Source: Runella salmonicolor (lineage in GTDB: Bacteria > Bacteroidota > Bacteroidia > Cytophagales > Spirosomataceae). From it: a stretch of DNA of 64,000 nucleotides. Positions 8,646 to 16,345 of this stretch are shown here, piece after piece; the stretch's first letter is position 1; each line of letters begins with the position of its first letter. The stretch lies in NCBI RefSeq assembly GCF_024158025.1, contig NZ_JAMZEL010000001.1:930001-994000 (forward strand), read 5' to 3'. The translations under genes and the position numbers were made by a program. The notes beneath the pieces were generated by a model. That model saw only the letters and a program-made list of their open reading frames with translations. It searched no databases and was not told where the DNA came from.

Positions 8646-9986
8646 CTACTTTTGCCAGTTTACCGCGCCTGCTTTTTGAATATGCCGTCTTAGCTTTTTT
8701 TCTAGTGCGTCATAAATTGGCTTGTTGGCTTTTCTAACGTCCGTTGTTTCGAGGGAATCTTTCGACATATCGAAAAGCTGAAACGGCTCAAACGGCGTGT
8801 TTTGCAAGATTTTCCAGTTTCCCTCTCGCAAAGCGTAGTACTCTTGTCCGCCATACGCACCACCTTCCCGCCGTACCCAGAAAGTGGGCCTATCCGAGTT
8901 TGTTTTGGCCCCTCCCTTCAGCACGGATAAAAAAGACTTCCCATCTACGACGGGTGGGAGTTTCGCCCCCGCAGCTTCACAAAAGGTGGGGAGTAAATCC
9001 ATGGTAAGCGCCCGAAAATCCGTTTTAGTGTTGGCGTTGATTTTATTCTTCCAAACGGCGATGGTCGGCACCCGGATTCCGCCTTCGTACATGGTCTGTT
9101 TGCCTCCTTTCCAGATACCGTTATCGGCTTCGTCCGACAGCAGGCCACCGTTATCGCTGCTGAAAACAATGAGCGTATTTTCGGCCTGCCCATTTTGGCG
9201 CAGTACCTTCATTACCTTGCCGATACTTTCATCCAGATGCTCAATCAGGGCCGTGAGTTTGGCCCGTTTTTCGGTAAGATTAGGGTTCCGTTTTTTTACT
9301 TTGTCCAACCATTCTTGGGGCGGTTGAACGGGAAAATGAGGGGCGTTGTACGCCAGATACAAAAAGAAAGGTTTCGGATTTTTCTTTTGGGTATTCAGGT
9401 AATCAATGGCCCATTGGGTAAATAAATCAGTGGCGTGGCCTTGAGGTTCAATGACCTGTCCGTTGAGCCGCATCCAGTTTTTCCCTTCGCGCAGGTGCGT
9501 GTAGTAATCATCCATCATGTCTTCCAAAAACCCGTGAAAATGCGTAAATCCCCGTTGGTTGGGGTGATTTTCGGGCTCCAGTCCCAAATGCCATTTTCCA
9601 ACCATAGCGGTCTGATAGCCAGCCGTTTTCAATATCTGAGGGAGTGTGGGGGCTTGGGGCAAAAAGTACCCCCAGCTATTTTCAACGTTGCCCCGAATCA
9701 CGCCAGGCACACCCACCAAATCGGGATAACGGCCCGTCATCAGGGCGGCCCGGGTAGGCGAACACACGGTTGAATTGGCGTAAAAATTCGTGAATCTCAT
9801 CCCCTGTTTGGCAAGGTTGTCCAGATGGGGTGTTTGGCAATATTTTGAACCGTATACACCTACTTCGCCCCACCCCATATCGTCCACCAAAATCATGACG
9901 ATGTTGGGTTTTTGTTGGGCAAAAGCCAAAGAAGAGAAAAATAAAAGAAAACAGAGACAACGAACGCAAGAAGGCAAAAGGCTCAT
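8646..9986 (-). CDS. Secreted S1-family sulfatase (arylsulfatase A-like)
   Basis: A 446-residue sulfatase and the promoter-proximal gene of the three-gene run. A signal peptide (residues 1-23, ending LAFA) is followed by QQKPNIVMILVDDMGWGEVG with the Ca2+-binding Asp pair. The maturation motif is CSPTR at about 75-79, then AALMTGRY. GKWHLG and FSSDNGG mark the rest of the active site. The sequence between the metal motifs differs from the two downstream sulfatases, so the three are not recent duplicates and probably act on different sulfate positions (inference). There are no SusC/SusD genes nearby, so this is not a standard polysaccharide utilisation locus. Confidence 0.93.
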   Translation of the reverse strand: MSLLPSCVRCLCFLLFFSSLAFAQQKPNIVMILVDDMGWGEVGVYGSKYCQTPHLDNLAKQGMRFTNFYANSTVCSPTRAALMTGRYPDLVGVPGVIRGNVENSWGYFLPQAPTLPQILKTAGYQTAMVGKWHLGLEPENHPNQRGFTHFHGFLEDMMDDYYTHLREGKNWMRLNGQVIEPQGHATDLFTQWAIDYLNTQKKNPKPFFLYLAYNAPHFPVQPPQEWLDKVKKRNPNLTEKRAKLTALIEHLDESIGKVMKVLRQNGQAENTLIVFSSDNGGLLSDEADNGIWKGGKQTMYEGGIRVPTIAVWKNKINANTKTDFRALTMDLLPTFCEAAGAKLPPVVDGKSFLSVLKGGAKTNSDRPTFWVRREGGAYGGQEYYALREGNWKILQNTPFEPFQLFDMSKDSLETTDVRKANKPIYDALEKKLRRHIQKAGAVNWQK

Positions 9987-10042
9987 ATCGTTTTTTATGA
10001 TTTACTATTGCTATAAATCACAAAAGCCGCTATTCTAACCTT

Positions 10043-10228
10043 CTATTCACCGCTTTTTAATAGATACTTTCTGCGCACATCATTGATTAAAAATTTTTTT
10101 TGGGCGGTGAAGCTCTCGGGATGTACTTGTGCATACAGCGTTTCCCATTCCTGAAAACGCTCCGCTTCGTGTTGGCGAAATGCCTTTATGTCAATTTTTT
10201 TGGTGATAAGGTATTGTTCAAAGGTCAT
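10043..10228 (-). CDS. Small conserved hypothetical protein
   Basis: A 61-residue charged, soluble protein rich in Lys, Glu, Phe and aromatic residues (MTFEQYLITKKIDIKAF... and ...QVHPESFTAQKKFLINDVRRKY). No domain known to me. I recall similar small proteins in Cytophagales genomes, and the composition looks like a real protein rather than a shadow. It is transcribed divergently from the HtrA-like protease (ATGs 74 bases apart) and lies upstream of the sulfatase run with about 56 bases between, so it could share that transcript. Function unknown. Confidence 0.65.
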   Translation of the reverse strand: MTFEQYLITKKIDIKAFRQHEAERFQEWETLYAQVHPESFTAQKKFLINDVRRKYLLKSGE

Positions 10229-10302
10229 TGTCTGTCAAAATGTCGTTTTTTATACAATGGAACGGGGATTGAAGCACTGGGTTTTTCTCATTCTCAAACA
10301 CC

Positions 10303-11313
10303 ATGATTACTTTCACTAACTCAAGTACTGACGTCGCCGAGGGCGGAAGTTCAGTCTTTCAAGATGATGCACCTTTACTCGATGCTTACTCCCAAACGGT
10401 GGTAAATGTAGCTAAAAAAGTCAGCAACTCGGTCGTTCAAATCAAAGTGAGCGGCAAAAAAGAACCCCGCAGCCGCAACCCAAACGAAGGTCAGGGAACC
10501 GGCTCAGGGTTTGTGATTTCGTCCGATGGGTTTGTCATCACCAACAACCACGTCGTGGCGGGTGCCACCAAAATTTCGGCACTACTACAAGACGGGCGTG
10601 AGTTTGAAGCCCAAATCATTGGGCGGGACCCCGCCACCGACATTGCCGTGTTGAAAATCTACGGAGATGCCTTAAAGGCCGTTGCATTTGGCAACTCCAA
10701 AAACCTTCAGGTAGGCCAAATCGCCATTGCCATCGGCAACCCCTACGGATTTCAATACACCGTCACGGCAGGGGTCATCAGCGCCTTGGGCCGCACGTTA
10801 CGCTCGGAGTCTGGGCGTTTGATTGACGATGTCATTCAGACCGACGCTTCACTCAATCCCGGCAATTCGGGCGGGCCGTTGGTCAACTCACAGGGGGAGG
10901 TCATCGGCGTCAATACCGCCGTCATACTACCCGCGCAGGGGCTGTGTTTTGCGGTATCTTCCAACATAACGGCGCAAGTAGCCGGTCAGCTTATCATGCA
11001 GGGGCGCGTACGCAGGGGATATTTGGGGATTGCTGGGCAACTCATCAACCTCACCGACCGCATCATGCAGTACAATCAATTACAAACCAAAACGGGAATC
11101 TACATCGTGAGTGTAGAGGCCGACGGTGTGTCGTACAACTCGGAGTTCAGGGCGGGCGATATTATTGTGGGCTTTGAAGGAAACCCCGTTGGTTCGGTAG
11201 ATGATTTACACAAATTGCTCACCGAAACCACCATCGGAAAACGCAGTGAAGTAACGATTTTAAGGAATAATTTGGCGAAGAAGATAAGCGTTATTCCGGG
11301 GGAGCTGAAGTAA
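10303..11313 (+). CDS. HtrA/DegP-like trypsin-fold serine protease with one PDZ domain, no signal peptide
   Basis: A 336-residue S1C protease. The catalytic triad is visible: His83 in TNNHVVAG, Asp113 in TDIAVLKI and Ser189 in NPGNSGGPL. A single C-terminal PDZ domain (about residues 235-330) carries the carboxylate-loop region YLGIAG and FRAGDIIVGFEG. Unlike DegP/DegQ/DegS there is no signal peptide or membrane anchor: the protein starts with polar sequence MITFTNSSTD, and no upstream in-frame start adds one. It is therefore predicted to be cytosolic or exported by an unusual route. It may do regulated proteolysis or chaperone work; the partner is unknown. It ends just before a strong bidirectional terminator. 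Confidence 0.88.
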   Translation: MITFTNSSTDVAEGGSSVFQDDAPLLDAYSQTVVNVAKKVSNSVVQIKVSGKKEPRSRNPNEGQGTGSGFVISSDGFVITNNHVVAGATKISALLQDGREFEAQIIGRDPATDIAVLKIYGDALKAVAFGNSKNLQVGQIAIAIGNPYGFQYTVTAGVISALGRTLRSESGRLIDDVIQTDASLNPGNSGGPLVNSQGEVIGVNTAVILPAQGLCFAVSSNITAQVAGQLIMQGRVRRGYLGIAGQLINLTDRIMQYNQLQTKTGIYIVSVEADGVSYNSEFRAGDIIVGFEGNPVGSVDDLHKLLTETTIGKRSEVTILRNNLAKKISVIPGELK

Positions 11314-11363
11314 AACCGAAAAATCAGTAATGTAAAACTGAAAAAGTTTTTCAACAATTATCC

Positions 11364-11392
11364 ATCCTCCCTGATACCTCTTCAGGGAGGAT
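11364..11392. terminator. Bidirectional intrinsic terminator
   Basis: A perfect 11-base inverted repeat (ATCCTCCCTGA and TCAGGGAGGAT) with a 7-base loop and a T-rich run on the plus side, between the protease gene ending at 11313 and the convergent gene ending at 11396. Confidence 0.8.
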
Positions 11393-11395
11393 ATT

Positions 11396-11653
11396 TTAAG
11401 ATGTTTCGACACGCTCAATGGCTTCCTGAAAATCGGTGTGCATTTGATTGAAACGCGCAAAAATGGTTTTTAGGAAGGCTTCGTCAGAAAACAGCTTATG
11501 AATATCGGCTTCGTCACCCAAAAAATCCATTTCACTAACTTTGTACGTTTGCTCGTACAAACCCGCTTCCACCTTGACGATGTACTTACCGTTCCATGTA
11601 TAAAGGGCAATTTTGTAATGATCGGTGCTTGATATATCTCCTACGTAACGCAT
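11396..11653 (-). CDS. Conserved hypothetical protein, 85 aa
   Basis: A small soluble protein. The N-terminal half looks like beta strands (YKIALYTWNGKYIVKVEAGLYEQTYKVSE), and the C-terminal half is a helix with KTIFARFNQMHTDFQEAIERVE. It resembles small conserved Bacteroidetes proteins without an assigned function that I cannot place in a family. The ATG at 11653 is the natural start. It is a single gene convergent with the protease gene and separated from it by a terminator. Confidence 0.7.
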   Translation of the reverse strand: MRYVGDISSTDHYKIALYTWNGKYIVKVEAGLYEQTYKVSEMDFLGDEADIHKLFSDEAFLKTIFARFNQMHTDFQEAIERVETS

Positions 11654-11752
11654 GATAGTAAGTGAAAGCGGTTACTCATAACCGCGTTTTTTTGAAGGGG
11701 AGGTTGCTTACAACCGACCTTGTTTTTCTTAGTATTGCTCGGGTATTCTATC

Positions 11753-11778
11753 GGGCAGAGGCCGCTGCGGCCCTGCCC
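11753..11778. repeat. GC-rich REP-like hairpin
   Basis: GGGCAG (A bulge) GGCCGC T GCGGCC CTGCCC forms a 12-base stem with one bulged A and almost no loop, in otherwise AT-richer intergenic DNA. The outer sequence GTAGGGGCAGG on the minus strand recurs near 28105 and 28193, so it appears to belong to a dispersed repeat family. Confidence 0.6.
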
Positions 11779-11783
11779 CTACC

Positions 11784-12242
11784 TTATTCACAACCCTCTT
11801 TGCGGCGGGTGTCGATGATGCTCAGGATTTTCCAACCCGCGGCAGTTTTGACCAATTGAAACGCATTGACCCCGCAATGACTGAAATTACCTTTGTAATA
11901 AAATTTGTAGGGTGTCCAAGCCGTGGCCATTTCACCGTCGATGCGAATGTCGACCGCGCTCAGGCGTTCGTCCAAATCACCAGGGGTGGCTTTGCCAATA
12001 CTTTTCAAAAATCCTTCGAAAGAATCAGAGCGTACCGTGACTTCACCAGATTTGTTTTTGGCAATCGACTCAAGGCGCGCGCCCGGCATCAACGATTGGC
12101 GTACCAAGGTCGAATCGCTCTTCTTCATTCCGTCAAACAGCTGCTGGATAGGCACTTTGACCGCCATTTCTTCGGCCGATTGGGCAAAACCGCCAACGCT
12201 ACAAAAGAGCGAAATACTCAAAGTTTGGAATAACTTTTTCAT
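11784..12242 (-). CDS. Secreted NTF2-like (SnoaL/lumazine-binding-type fold) protein
   Basis: A 152-residue protein with a signal peptide (MKKLFQTLSISLFCSVGGFAQ) and a mature domain patterned like NTF2-like cone folds: an N-terminal helix with VPIQQLFDGMKKSDSTLVRQSL, a strand with DGEMATAWTPYKFYYKG, and a terminal strand with GWKILSIIDTRR. Such proteins are usually periplasmic binding or enzyme-like domains. No catalytic residues are clear. I chose ATG 12242 because it begins at the signal peptide; an upstream ATG would add MFPKTHFP. The neighbours give no clue to a ligand. Confidence 0.75.
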   Translation of the reverse strand: MKKLFQTLSISLFCSVGGFAQSAEEMAVKVPIQQLFDGMKKSDSTLVRQSLMPGARLESIAKNKSGEVTVRSDSFEGFLKSIGKATPGDLDERLSAVDIRIDGEMATAWTPYKFYYKGNFSHCGVNAFQLVKTAAGWKILSIIDTRRKEGCE

Positions 12243-12268
12243 AGGAAAATGAGTTTTAGGAAACAAAA

Positions 12269-12296
12269 GAAGCGACGCTTATTCAAACGTCGCTTC
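12269..12296 (-). terminator. Intrinsic terminator of the small lipoprotein gene
   Basis: The 9-base inverted repeat GAAGCGACG / CGTCGCTTC with a 10-base loop is followed on the minus strand by TTTTGTTT. It lies just downstream of the lipoprotein gene ending at 12321. Confidence 0.75.
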
Positions 12297-12320
12297 GTAT
12301 TTATATCAAATGCTAAAAAT

Positions 12321-12620
12321 CTATTTGGCAGCAGTTGCTGCTGAATCAGCCGCTGCTGGGGCCGCCGCAGGAGCCGTGGTTTCAGCCGTAGCTGCACCAA
12401 ACATTTTTTCACGAATACTGTTGGTACGTAGTTCGAGTTCGGGCTTAGCCGTATATTTAATCTTGGTCTGACGAGCCGCCGAATCAGGATGCACACCGTA
12501 AACGTATTCATCGCCGGCGCGTACATCTGTTTGATCAATCTTATTGTTCTTTTGATACTTACAAGAGGCCAAAGAAACAACCAACAACAAAGCACTTATT
12601 TTCAAAAAGTTACGTTTCAT
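12321..12620 (-). CDS. Small lipoprotein with Ala-rich tail
   Basis: A 99-residue protein. MKRNFLKISALLLVVSLASC is a lipoprotein signal with lipobox LASC (lipidated Cys at about 20). The mature part is short, with YVYGVHPDSAARQTKIKY and a polar middle, and ends in an Ala/Pro/Thr-rich low-complexity tail (ETTAPAAAPAAADSAA). It is probably anchored to the inner or outer membrane with a flexible tail. No domain is recognised. ATG 12620 begins at the signal; an earlier in-frame ATG at 12650 would bury it. Divergent from hslU, about 97 bases apart. Confidence 0.75.
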   Translation of the reverse strand: MKRNFLKISALLLVVSLASCKYQKNNKIDQTDVRAGDEYVYGVHPDSAARQTKIKYTAKPELELRTNSIREKMFGAATAETTAPAAAPAAADSAATAAK

Positions 12621-12684
12621 CTTCAAGATTCGTTTATCAAATTTGTACAAAAATAGAGCTCAAATTTGAAATTGCCAACGTTTC

Positions 12685-12692
12685 TACATTTG
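12685..12692 (+). promoter_or_regulatory. Bacteroidetes -7 element before hslU
   Basis: TACATTTG matches TAnnTTTG, with a TTTG at 12665-12668 that could be the -33 element (16 bases between, slightly short). The ATG follows at 12717, giving a leader of about 20 bases. Confidence 0.5.
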
Positions 12693-12716
12693 TTTTGCAA
12701 AATTTTAATCGCATTT

Positions 12717-14153
12717 ATGTCCTTACACTTAGACAAATTGACACCGCGCGAAATAGTCGCCGAGCTTGATAAATACATCATCGGACAACACGATGCCAAA
12801 CGCAACGTGGCCATTGCCCTCCGAAACCGTTGGCGACGCATGAACAGCACGCCCGAAATGCAAAAGGAAATCATTCCCAACAACATCCTCATGATTGGGG
12901 CCACGGGGGTCGGAAAGACCGAAATTGCCCGCCGATTGGCCAAAATCGCCAATGCACCTTTCGTAAAAGTGGAAGCGTCGAAGTTTACCGAAGTGGGTTA
13001 CGTGGGTCGCGATGTAGAAAGTATGGTACGGGATTTGGTAGAACAGGCGGTCAATCTGGTTAAAACTGAAAAGAAAGAAGCCGTCAAACAAAGAGCGCAG
13101 GAAATCGTCGAAGATATTATTCTGGACGTATTGATCCCTCCGATGTATCCCAACAATACCAACCAAGGTCAGCACCGCCCCAGCGTTGGATTTGCCATTA
13201 CGGACGATGCTGACATGGTGCAAACACCGCCGCCGATTTCTTCCATGCCCGACCACGAGCTCAACGAACGGACACGCGGGCGTTTTCGGGAAAAGCTGCG
13301 CGCGGGCGAGCTCGAAGACCGCAAAATCGAAATCGACATGCAGGCATCGGCTGCACCCAACATCGGTGTCATGGGCGGTCCCATTGATGATATGTCGATG
13401 ATGAATATCCAAGAAATGCTCGGCAATATGATGCCTAAGCGCAACAAAAAGCGCAAGGTGACCATCGCCGACGCCCGTAAGATTTTGCTCGAAGAAGAAG
13501 CCGCCAAGCTCATCGACATGGACGAGGTCAAAGAAGAGGCCATCGCTAAAGCCGAAGATTTAGGCATTATTTTTATTGATGAGATTGACAAAATCGCCAA
13601 TTCAAACGGTAAAGGTGGAGGCCCTGATGTGAGCCGCGAAGGCGTGCAGCGCGATTTATTACCGATTGTGGAAGGCTCCACGGTCAACACCAAATACGGC
13701 CCCATCAAAACCGACCATATCCTGTTTGTGGCAGCGGGGGCATTTCACGTTTCGAAGCCATCTGATTTGATTCCCGAATTGCAGGGACGTTTCCCGATTC
13801 GGGTAGAATTGCAAAGCCTTACGGAAGATGATTTCTACCGGATTTTGAAAGAGCCGCGCAACTCTCTGACTCGTCAATACCACGCGCTGATGGAATCCGA
13901 AGGGGTTGAATTGACATTTAACGACGACGCCCTGCGCGAACTCGCCAAACTGGCGTTTACCATCAACTCCGACGTCGAAAACATCGGTGCGCGTCGTTTG
14001 CAAACGGTCATGAGTACCTTACTCAATGATTTTATGTACGACATTCCCGACGTTATCGGTGCCAATTCGCATGTGTTGGTCACCAAAGAATTGGTGCAAC
14101 AACGTCTGTCGAGTCTGGTCAAAAACCGTGATTTGAGTCAGTATATTCTGTAG
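12717..14153 (+). CDS. hslU: ATP-dependent protease ATPase subunit HslU (ClpY)
   Basis: The AAA+ unfoldase of the HslUV protease, about 478 residues. The N-terminal family signature LTPREIVAELDKYIIGQ leads to Walker A GATGVGKTE (about residues 61-69). The HslU-specific I domain follows (about 110-265, with the basic stretch PKRNKKRKV), then Walker B IIFIDEIDKIA (about 284-294) and the sensor regions in ELQGRFPIRVEL and ENIGARRLQTVM. The C-terminus ends SQYIL, fitting HslV docking by a C-terminal tail. I chose ATG 12717 (MSLHLDKLTP) over the longer frame from 12666. The protease subunit gene hslV is not adjacent and must be elsewhere if the complex is complete. Confidence 0.95.
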   Translation: MSLHLDKLTPREIVAELDKYIIGQHDAKRNVAIALRNRWRRMNSTPEMQKEIIPNNILMIGATGVGKTEIARRLAKIANAPFVKVEASKFTEVGYVGRDVESMVRDLVEQAVNLVKTEKKEAVKQRAQEIVEDIILDVLIPPMYPNNTNQGQHRPSVGFAITDDADMVQTPPPISSMPDHELNERTRGRFREKLRAGELEDRKIEIDMQASAAPNIGVMGGPIDDMSMMNIQEMLGNMMPKRNKKRKVTIADARKILLEEEAAKLIDMDEVKEEAIAKAEDLGIIFIDEIDKIANSNGKGGGPDVSREGVQRDLLPIVEGSTVNTKYGPIKTDHILFVAAGAFHVSKPSDLIPELQGRFPIRVELQSLTEDDFYRILKEPRNSLTRQYHALMESEGVELTFNDDALRELAKLAFTINSDVENIGARRLQTVMSTLLNDFMYDIPDVIGANSHVLVTKELVQQRLSSLVKNRDLSQYIL

Positions 14154-14160
14154 TGAATGA

Positions 14161-14637
14161 CTATTTCTTTAGTAAATTACCTGACCTCAAATGGTTGAAA
14201 TTGAAAGCTGTATAGCCTTTTGTAGAAAGATAATGGTAGAGACGCAAATCATCGGTAAGCACTACATAGTTTTGCTGCGCTAAATATTGGATAGCAGTAT
14301 CGCTCAGACCAAATTTGTTAAAGCAAGTTTGGTCTGAGTGTATTATTTCCAAACTACTTGTTAGATTTTCCTCCAACAGTTCAATGATTGTTTTAAGTAT
14401 GGGAAAGGTTTGTGTATCAGCCAGATTAGTTGTTTCAGCCAAGATGTGTGGGGTAATGATGACTTTATCAAATATCTCAATAAACCGAAGGAGCAATTGA
14501 AAATCCTCTTCCAAAAATTGTTGTGTCCGTTTGAATTGACTGATTTTTTTAGGGTCATAAATACCCATTAAATATAGCAAAAGCAGGTTGGTATCTATCA
14601 CCAAACCTGCTTTTTTCTTTAATTCCGCTCTGGTCAT
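14161..14637 (-). CDS. PIN-domain protein (putative RNase, toxin-like)
   Basis: A 158-residue protein with the acidic residues of a PIN nuclease: Asp15 in LVIDTNLLLLYL, Glu68 in HILAETTNL, Asp113 in GLSDTAIQYLA and Asp129/130 in VVLTDDLRLYHYL. PIN proteins of this type are usually metal-dependent RNases, often toxins of VapBC-like systems. Its start codon overlaps the stop of the upstream gene (ATGA), so the two are translationally coupled. It is larger than typical VapC (about 130 residues), and the upstream partner does not look like a standard DNA-binding antitoxin, so toxin function is an inference. Confidence 0.75.
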   Translation of the reverse strand: MTRAELKKKAGLVIDTNLLLLYLMGIYDPKKISQFKRTQQFLEEDFQLLLRFIEIFDKVIITPHILAETTNLADTQTFPILKTIIELLEENLTSSLEIIHSDQTCFNKFGLSDTAIQYLAQQNYVVLTDDLRLYHYLSTKGYTAFNFNHLRSGNLLKK

Positions 14638-14918
14638 TGTGCCTTGGCTAATTCTCTTATTTTCATAGAAAGCACTTCTCCTTTGTCAGAGTCTACCTTA
14701 AATATTTTATACTTTCTTACATCCCCTGCCAAAGCCGATAGAAGATTGTTTTTTTTTTGACTTTGAGGATGCGTAAAACTAAGGGTGATCAACCAAGCTT
14801 TAGTACCAAGTTGATAGTCAGAGTACTCTACTTCTTCCACCAAAACATCTTGGGCTTCATTATCAATAGAAGCTAAAAACTCTACGCTTGCTGCAACTGC
14901 CTGTTTTACATTAATCAT
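14634..14918 (-). CDS. Small partner of the PIN protein, unknown family
   Basis: A 94-residue soluble protein. It looks like a helix (MINVKQAVAASVEFLASI), then strands with VLVEEVEYSDYQLGTKAWLITLSF, and a basic stretch VRKYKIFKVDSDKGEVLSMKIREL. No helix-turn-helix, ribbon-helix-helix or AbrB motif is apparent. The stop codon overlaps the ATG of the PIN gene by four bases, which argues that the proteins work together. It could be a non-canonical antitoxin that blocks the PIN protein directly, or an unrelated partner. The family is not recognised. Confidence 0.65.
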   Translation of the reverse strand: MINVKQAVAASVEFLASIDNEAQDVLVEEVEYSDYQLGTKAWLITLSFTHPQSQKKNNLLSALAGDVRKYKIFKVDSDKGEVLSMKIRELAKAQ

Positions 14919-14953
14919 GACTTACATATTTACAGAACAAATATAATCATAAA

Positions 14954-16141
14954 TCACAAACCCCGCTCAATGCCCATTTCCAATCCTCTCAACTCCGCCA
15001 ATCCGCGCAAACGACCGATGGCCGTGTAGCCAGGATTGGTCCTTTTGCCCGCGTTGAGGTCGTCGAGCATTTTGTGACCGTGGTCAGGTCGGAACGGCAT
15101 CCGTAGGTCGGTGCGGCCTTCCTGTTTTCTACGTCTTTGTTCCAACACCAACGCTTTCATAACGCCGTACATGTCCACATTTCCTTCCAAGTGATTGGCT
15201 TCGTGAAAGTTACCTTCTTCGTCGCGCTGCGTAGCCCGTAGGTGAATGAAGTGAATGCGGTCGCCGAGGCGCTCGACCATGCCCACCAAGTCATTGTCGC
15301 CGCGCACGCCGTAGCTTCCCGTGCAGAAACACAGGCCGTTGGCCGATAAATCGGCAGCAGCTAACAATTGTTTGGCATCAGCTTCGGTACTTACCACGCG
15401 GGGCAGGCCCAAAATCGGATACGGCGGATCATCGGGGTGAATCGACAATCGAATGCCCGCATCTTGCGCTACGGGCACGATTTCGCGCAAAAATGCGTAC
15501 AGATTTTCGCGTAATTCTTTGTCACCTACATATTTATACGTATCCAACACGTCCCGAAACTGCTCTACGGTGTAGCTTTCTTCAGAACCGGGCAAACCCG
15601 CGATGATGTTACGCACCAATCGTGTAACATCCGCCTCGTCGGCTTTATCAATCCACGCTTTGGCTTTTTTCTGTTGCGTTTCGGTATAGTGCGCTTCCGC
15701 CCCTACCCGTTTTAAAATATACAATTCAAAAGCGGCAAATTCATTAAAATCAAAACGCAATCCCGTAGAACCGTCGGGCATGGGGGCGTTCAAATCCGTC
15801 CGTGTCCAGTCCAAAATGGGCATAAAATTATAGCAAACGGTATCAATGCCGCAAGCCGCCAAATTGGTGAGCGATTCTTTGTAGTTGTCGATGTATTGCT
15901 TAAAATTTCCCGATGCTTTTTTGATGTCTTCATGAACGGGTACACTCTCTACCACCGACCAGCTCAAACCCGCTTCTTCGATGATAGCTTTGCGTTGTTG
16001 AATATCTTGTACCGTCCAAACCTGACCGTTCGGAATTTGGTGCAGGGCGTTTACGATGCCCGTTGCGCCGGCTTGTCTTACGTCCGACAGACTTACGGGG
16101 TCGTTGGGGCCAAACCACCGCCATGTTTGTTCTAATGCCAT
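14954..16141 (-). CDS. uxuA: Mannonate dehydratase
   Basis: Dehydrates D-mannonate to 2-keto-3-deoxy-D-gluconate in glucuronate breakdown. The 395-residue length equals the family norm. It has the N-terminal TWRWFGPNDPVSL, the metal-site segments VCYNFMPILDWTRTD, IRLSIHPDDPP and LCFCTGSYG, the HFIHLRATQ strand, and the C-terminal MPFRPDHGHKMLDDL, with the His and Cys residues that hold Mn/Fe in UxuA. It is a single gene: uxuB and uxaC are not adjacent. It fits with the sulfatases and hexosaminidases if uronic-acid-containing glycans are used, but linkage to them is only inferred. Confidence 0.95.
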   Translation of the reverse strand: MALEQTWRWFGPNDPVSLSDVRQAGATGIVNALHQIPNGQVWTVQDIQQRKAIIEEAGLSWSVVESVPVHEDIKKASGNFKQYIDNYKESLTNLAACGIDTVCYNFMPILDWTRTDLNAPMPDGSTGLRFDFNEFAAFELYILKRVGAEAHYTETQQKKAKAWIDKADEADVTRLVRNIIAGLPGSEESYTVEQFRDVLDTYKYVGDKELRENLYAFLREIVPVAQDAGIRLSIHPDDPPYPILGLPRVVSTEADAKQLLAAADLSANGLCFCTGSYGVRGDNDLVGMVERLGDRIHFIHLRATQRDEEGNFHEANHLEGNVDMYGVMKALVLEQRRRKQEGRTDLRMPFRPDHGHKMLDDLNAGKRTNPGYTAIGRLRGLAELRGLEMGIERGL

Positions 16142-16345
16142 ATTTTGATATGCAAAAGCACTGTTAATTGTTATCTGTTAATCGTTATTTATTAATTCTT
16201 TTACCCTGAATAAGTTGGCAAGCAAAAAATAAAGTCAGCAAACGAAAAAAATTACTTCACAAATTTGCTAAAAACAGCCTGCTGCTATTGTTTATGCAAA
16301 TTTTGTCCTATATTTTGGCGTTTAATTCCTAAAATCTTCTTGACC

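Noticed and set aside
12729..13412. Long antisense reading frame (227 codons) inside hslU
   Set aside because: His/Arg/Phe-rich shadow of a strongly conserved gene; no domain.
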